A stretch of DNA of 44,209 nt from positions 1 through 44,209 of IMG/VR virus record IMGVR_UViG_3300019458_000054. The stretch is one strand, 5' to 3'. Each line of letters opens with the position of its first letter. Positions within the stretch are counted from its first letter, which is position 1. Made by a program: the position numbers and the translations under genes. This document shows, piece after piece, positions 40,318 to 44,209 of the stretch. This stretch comes from a virus. The notes below the pieces were generated by a model that saw nothing but the letters and a program-made list of their open reading frames with translations, did not search any database and had not been told where the DNA came from.

Positions 40318-40896
40318 TTAGTTGGATTGGATAATTAGCAATGTGTAACCATCATTACACAAGAGCATGGTTTGATTGGGGATTAGTAAAACTTTAGAAG
40401 CTGAATTATTAGCAATCTGCATAAATAAATTAAAACCACCAGTGGTGTTATTCATTACAAAAAGCTCATACACACTTGGACGAAATACAGGAGTTAGCGA
40501 AGGACTTATAAAAATAATAACGTCCCCAGTTAAAACACCTGTGAAGAAGAAATTAACATTTGTAGCCTCTTCTTCAGTTAAAGTCCTATTGGTGTTACCT
40601 GATACATCAATAGTTATAGTCTGGTCAGGAATCACATCAACATAATTATCCGGCCGCGCATTACTTAAAGGCACCGGATCAGCTTTAATCAATGGAGTTA
40701 AATCTTGTGGATTAGGTTTATCCAAAAAGTGGGGATCAACCATATAACCAGTCTTAATTAAACCATTACCCCGGTACTGCAATTGATCTTTCATCGAGCT
40801 GTGCATAACCATAAAGCCAGAGTAATCACATCTAGCAATGCCCCTAGGATTGTTCTTACTCATTTTTGTATATTTACCGTGATTCCTAACTCTCAT
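40318..40896 (-). CDS. Tail/neck structural protein
   Basis: A 192-residue protein. The N-terminus (NNPRGIARCDYSGFMVMHSS; LQYRGNGLIKTGYMVDPHFL) is a block I recall in many phage tail clusters, ending DKPNPQDLTPLIKADPVP. The C-terminal half resembles the beta module of fibre 1 (VLTGDVIIFISPSLTP; LFVMNNTTGGFNLFMQIAN), suggesting that the two proteins share a fold or assemble together. Ribosome site GAGGAATT. It likely connects fibre and tail tube; this is inference. Confidence 0.55.
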   Translation of the reverse strand: MRVRNHGKYTKMSKNNPRGIARCDYSGFMVMHSSMKDQLQYRGNGLIKTGYMVDPHFLDKPNPQDLTPLIKADPVPLSNARPDNYVDVIPDQTITIDVSGNTNRTLTEEEATNVNFFFTGVLTGDVIIFISPSLTPVFRPSVYELFVMNNTTGGFNLFMQIANNSASKVLLIPNQTMLLCNDGYTLLIIQSN

Positions 40897-40902
40897 AATT
40901 CC

Positions 40903-41988
40903 TCACGCCATATAATTTAAGAAATCAGGCTGAATTCTAAGAGGTACATAAGTTGCATCAGTCAAAGCTGCTATTTGGAAAGCTTCTTGTGCTTCTGACT
41001 TTAAAAGAGCTACTTTATCAGGTGCAAATTTTAAAGCTAAACGAAAAGCAATTCCTGCAACAAGTGCATCATAAAATCTTTGAGGCACATCAAACTGGTT
41101 AAACAAGTTAGTAACATCTTGTGAATATTGATAAGCCGTATACAAAAGTCCTGTAAATTGACTATTAGCAGCTGTGGGGCCTAAAACAGGCCAAAGTGTT
41201 AAATAAGGATCCACTTGTGCATTAAAAAAATAAGAACTAGGAAATCCCTGACTGTTTTTAGTGGGAATCTGCATCCATTCTGTATAAGAAAGCGGCGTTA
41301 AATACCTATCTCCCGTACCAGTTACTGTAGGCACTGAAAAATAAATCTGCTGAATTTCTAAAGTAGCTCCCTTAGTTTCTCGTATCCTCCAACTTTGTGC
41401 ATTAATTGATTTTTCAATCACAAACCATATAATCTGATTAGCATAATAGATTTGTGTTGGAGCTTGATAAATTAGATTCCAATTAACATTATCAAAGGAA
41501 TATTCAACAGCTAAAGTGTAAGTTGCTTGTGTTGGAACTGGCGTAATCCCTACATATTGAATAGAAGGGGTAACTCCCCCACCATATGCATAAGAAATAT
41601 TGCCATTTGGAGCTGTTTGTATACAACCGGCAGTTGCGGTTGCATCAAAACAATTAGCCGCATTACCGCCTGCAGATGATGATGCAGTACCACCACTATT
41701 TAAGCGCTGTGGCTGCACCGCTGCGACATCAACAATACGTGTTATCGTAGTTGGTAGTGTGTAAGTAGGTTGATTGACATATAAACTTAAGAGAAAACGT
41801 TTGCGTGTCCATTGAAGAGGAACCCGTCCTTGCCAATTAGTTAATTCCAAATTGGCAGACATAATAGCCGATTGCACTTTAAGTCCGGTTAATTCATCAC
41901 CAACTGTACCTATACGCTCGAATGATTCTCTTATTAAATCATCGATTTCGGTATTAGAACCAAATGTATAAGTATTGCTTGTGACCAT
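40903..41988 (-). CDS. Tail adaptor/stabilisation protein (gp4-like, long)
   Basis: A 361-residue protein, MVTSNTYTFGSNTEIDDLIR... The first 90 residues (ESFERIGTVGDELTGLKVQS; SANLELTNWQGRVPLQWTRK) are typical of podoviral adaptor-type proteins with two helices reaching the portal. A beta-rich middle is followed by a helical C-terminus with VPQRFYDALVAGIAFRLALK. It belongs to the head-tail connector. Order in the operon (after the small basic protein and before the fibres) agrees. Confidence 0.6.
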   Translation of the reverse strand: MVTSNTYTFGSNTEIDDLIRESFERIGTVGDELTGLKVQSAIMSANLELTNWQGRVPLQWTRKRFLLSLYVNQPTYTLPTTITRIVDVAAVQPQRLNSGGTASSSAGGNAANCFDATATAGCIQTAPNGNISYAYGGGVTPSIQYVGITPVPTQATYTLAVEYSFDNVNWNLIYQAPTQIYYANQIIWFVIEKSINAQSWRIRETKGATLEIQQIYFSVPTVTGTGDRYLTPLSYTEWMQIPTKNSQGFPSSYFFNAQVDPYLTLWPVLGPTAANSQFTGLLYTAYQYSQDVTNLFNQFDVPQRFYDALVAGIAFRLALKFAPDKVALLKSEAQEAFQIAALTDATYVPLRIQPDFLNYMA

Positions 41989-41997
41989 CTATATTCA

Positions 41998-42492
41998 TTA
42001 TCCCCCTCGTGGACCATGTTTGTGGAAACCTTTTAAAGTCATAGCTAAATTGGAACGTTTTCTCGTTAAAGGATTATGTGAATGCAATCCTTGTTCTAAC
42101 TTTTTCATAGGAATTTTATGACCTTGGGGTACATCTAAAGATCTATGTAATGCACCAGGATGTGAAATTGCCCCTTGAATCCACTTACCACCAGCAGCAC
42201 AATTACCACCACCAGAAAAATGTTTTTTACCAGCTAAACTATGCTGATAATTAGGACCAAAATCTAAAGGCTCATGAAAACTTTCATCATAAACGCCACG
42301 ACCTTTAGTGAATTTACGTGCAGGTGAAGGCTTAATATTTGGATTATATTGATGTGGTAATCCTTCGCCTGTCTCTTCATAAGTTGCACCAAGCTTTATA
42401 AAAGAAGGTTCATCATGTAAATTTTTATGAGTAAAAGAACCGGAATTTTTTTCCGCAATCTTACCACCTCGTTTATACCTACTAAAAGTCAT
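41998..42492 (-). CDS. Small basic virion-associated protein with a conserved phage motif
   Basis: A 164-residue, very basic Gly/His-rich protein, MTFSRYKRGGKIAEKNSGSF. Residues about 102-155 read GGKWIQGAISHPGALHRSLD, then VPQGHKIPMKKLEQGLHSHN and LTRKRSNLAMTLKGFHK. This 'KWIQxAIxxPGALHxxLGVPxGxxIP' unit is widespread in phage virion-cluster proteins, function unknown to me. It starts in an ATGA overlap with the previous gene. KRGG and GGG patches resemble the repeat proteins at 5-6 kb. It may bind DNA. Confidence 0.6.
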   Translation of the reverse strand: MTFSRYKRGGKIAEKNSGSFTHKNLHDEPSFIKLGATYEETGEGLPHQYNPNIKPSPARKFTKGRGVYDESFHEPLDFGPNYQHSLAGKKHFSGGGNCAAGGKWIQGAISHPGALHRSLDVPQGHKIPMKKLEQGLHSHNPLTRKRSNLAMTLKGFHKHGPRGG

Positions 42493-43250
42493 GATGTTAA
42501 TCCTTGCTGTACAACGGTAAAATAAAAAGAAGAATTTGGCAGTACACTAGTATCATTAATTGTTGCCCAAACAATCACTGGTAATTGCACTTGCGTATTA
42601 ATATTAGTAGTTACAGAATTATTATTGTGCTGCACTGCCCCCAATAAAGCAAAAGCCGGGAGCTGCTGAGGAAATGGCATTATATTCCCATAAATAGTAT
42701 TTACCGTTTCTGGTTTTGTCATGCTTGCGTAAAATTGATAATCAAAATTAATCGTTGCATCAATTGGTTGACCTTGATATCCAGCCCACATAGGTGCTGA
42801 ACTATTTAAGTTCAAAAATATATAAGCAGTAATACCTCGTACACCAAATCCAACAGATATCTCATCTACACCTGTATCTGCATCAGTTGTAATTGCATTG
42901 ATCTGTTGATAAATTCTAGCCGTTTCAACACTACCAGCATTAGGTCCAGGAATTGTTTCAGTAAAAAGCTCCATGACCGATAAGAGAGGATTGCCATCCA
43001 CATCAATAGGACTACTTAATCCGGTAATTGATATGTTTATACCACTTAGATTTGCCACACTCGTCAATCTTACTGTACGCAACATATGATCATAGACATA
43101 AATACCACTATTATTTACCGGAACATTTGGCATATTCGGCAAATTAGAAGTAATTTTTATAATATGGTCATCACCTACTACTTGTAATGGAGCAATCGTT
43201 GCCTCATTAGAAGCAGTATCAGGCCAAAATATAACAGAAGCTTGGCTCAT
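42489..43250 (-). CDS. Hypothetical virion structural protein
   Basis: A 253-residue beta-rich protein (MSQASVIFWPDTASNEATIA...), without signal or motif. Segments such as LSVMELFTETIPGPNAGSVE and VGFGVRGITAYIFLNLNSSA alternate in a sandwich-like pattern. It starts inside the end of the upstream structural gene (ATGA overlap) and runs into the small basic gene. A tail or neck role is inferred from position. Confidence 0.6.
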   Translation of the reverse strand: MSQASVIFWPDTASNEATIAPLQVVGDDHIIKITSNLPNMPNVPVNNSGIYVYDHMLRTVRLTSVANLSGINISITGLSSPIDVDGNPLLSVMELFTETIPGPNAGSVETARIYQQINAITTDADTGVDEISVGFGVRGITAYIFLNLNSSAPMWAGYQGQPIDATINFDYQFYASMTKPETVNTIYGNIMPFPQQLPAFALLGAVQHNNNSVTTNINTQVQLPVIVWATINDTSVLPNSSFYFTVVQQGLTS

Positions 43251-44209
43251 GAAGCTGGTACCCCTGTATAAAATTGTGGTAACCCATACATTTGTACAAT
43301 TGTATTAGGTGGTACGATATTATTGGTAGTACCATCAGGAAACGTATAAGGTATACCATTTAATTGTGCCTGTTGGCCTGCATTTAAAATATTAATCCAG
43401 CGATCAAATCCATCAATATACCAACTAAATATAGCTTTAGTAGAACCATCTGGTACTTTAGCCCAAGTTTCTCCTAAATAAGGCAATTCAAACAATCCTC
43501 TAACATCTCCTGTTAAACCAGCCTTATAGGCTACTGTAGTCGGTAAGGTCGTATCAGCTTCAGCTGTAATAAAAGCCCCACCATTAGAGATAAACCAGGA
43601 AACATGAGCTGTATCTGCTACATTAGTAGAAGTAATTGCAAAGTTTCCAATTGTTTGCGCTGAACTTAGATTTACTGTTCCGGCAAATAAAGAACCAACA
43701 TTTGCAGTAGTTCCACCATTATCCAGATGCGCTAAAGTTAATTGTTGTGAATTACCTCCAAGCGTAGTACGAGCAAGTGTAATAGCATCTACTGCAGGTG
43801 TTTGTACTGTTACATTTCCCGCAACAAGCAGTGCTGATCCACCTTGGGTTAGCATATCCTGGTCATTCCAACCAAAATTTACGATATTGCTATAACTATT
43901 TAATACATAAGGAAGCCCAAATGTATTAGAAACCTGACAGTTAATTGTACCACCAGGTGCCGTAGCACCATTAAAATAAACTCCGGTAATTTTATAAAAT
44001 GCCTTCCCCTTAGTCTTAGCTGAGTTCGTAACTGGACCTGGATAAGTACCTTGATTTTGCACCACATAAGTATGTTGTAATGGTTTATCGTGTATATCAA
44101 AACCAAAGAAAGTTATATTTACAGGTGCTGCTAAATTAGCACCTGCTACTGTAATCGTTGGTACACGTGGCCAATCCATTTGCAAAAAGAATTTATTGGG
44201 TGCAGCAGG
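43247..44209 (-). CDS. Virion structural protein, C-terminal part (cut by window edge)
   Basis: An open minus-strand frame runs to the window end without a start in view. Residues at the edge read PAAPNKFFLQMDWPRVPTIT, and a TTG at 44185 would be a poor start. It is beta-rich, with AGTVNLSSAQTIGNFAITST and a C-terminal FPDGTTNNIVPPNTIVQMYG. It joins in frame to the partial gene at 1-325 if the window closes as a circle with a 4-base overlap. The combined protein of about 427 residues would lie between capsid and neck genes. Confidence 0.7.
   Translation of the reverse strand, partial: PAAPNKFFLQMDWPRVPTITVAGANLAAPVNITFFGFDIHDKPLQHTYVVQNQGTYPGPVTNSAKTKGKAFYKITGVYFNGATAPGGTINCQVSNTFGLPYVLNSYSNIVNFGWNDQDMLTQGGSALLVAGNVTVQTPAVDAITLARTTLGGNSQQLTLAHLDNGGTTANVGSLFAGTVNLSSAQTIGNFAITSTNVADTAHVSWFISNGGAFITAEADTTLPTTVAYKAGLTGDVRGLFELPYLGETWAKVPDGSTKAIFSWYIDGFDRWINILNAGQQAQLNGIPYTFPDGTTNNIVPPNTIVQMYGLPQFYTGVPAS

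Noticed and set aside
1-44209. tRNA genes, CRISPR arrays, integrase and lysis genes
   Set aside because: I looked for tRNA T-loop sequences, regularly spaced repeats, tyrosine/serine recombinase motifs and endolysin motifs on both strands and saw none I could support. Small membrane peptides at 12500, 16082 and 17980 are only weak holin candidates.

Overview
The window looks like a nearly complete genome of a tailed double-stranded DNA phage (Caudoviricetes), probably podovirus-like, from an AT-rich host that is most likely an alphaproteobacterium. Three things point to the host. A phage-encoded RNA polymerase alpha C-terminal domain has an alphaproteobacterial-looking core ([15 protein letters not shown]). 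There is a Gram-negative outer-membrane beta-barrel protein. The co-chaperonin and recombination genes fit a Gram-negative host. The two window ends probably join. The minus-strand gene cut at base 1 and the minus-strand gene cut at base 44209 become one continuous frame if a 4-base overlap (CAGG) is merged, which places the head genes directly upstream of the tail genes as expected.

Layout. (1) 12.3 kb down to 1, then 44.2 kb down to 24.9 kb, is one long minus-strand late region: TerS-like, zinc-finger proteins, TerL, portal, Gly/Arg/His-repeat proteins, GroES-like co-chaperonin, scaffold, decoration protein, major capsid protein, neck/adaptor proteins, two large related tail fibres, a hub-like protein and four large candidate internal/ejection proteins. 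(2) 12.5-14.9 kb is a minus-strand set of small overlapping genes of unknown function, with look-alike paralogues and tandem duplications. (3) 15.0-20.5 kb is a plus-strand operon of mostly small genes. It includes membrane peptides, a membrane-anchored helix-turn-helix protein, an ERF single-strand annealing protein and a free-standing RNA polymerase alpha-CTD. It is interrupted by one minus-strand IS630-like helix-turn-helix gene with a strong inverted repeat next to it. (4) 20.5-23.9 kb holds an outer-membrane protein, a structured non-coding stretch, a two-gene replication module with DnaA boxes and iteron-like repeats inside the initiator gene, and a VRR-NUC nuclease. (5) 23.98-24.85 kb is a decayed ISAs1-family element with matching terminal inverted repeats and a 9-bp target duplication, inserted between the end of the late operon and its probable terminator.

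How it may work together: replication probably starts within the initiator gene and recruits host DnaA and helicase, since no phage polymerase, primase or helicase was recognised. ERF and VRR-NUC would handle recombination and junction processing. The alpha-CTD and the HTH proteins could redirect host transcription. The phage GroES homologue probably helps the host GroEL fold the capsid protein. No integrase and no clear endolysin or spanin were recognised, and no tRNA or CRISPR array was seen.

The most notable items are the solitary alpha-CTD, paired covarying structured elements in the leader of the decoration/capsid genes, two copies of a promoter-proximal hairpin with compensatory changes upstream of the packaging genes, the origin embedded in a mosaic replication gene, and the passenger-carrying ISAs1 remnant.
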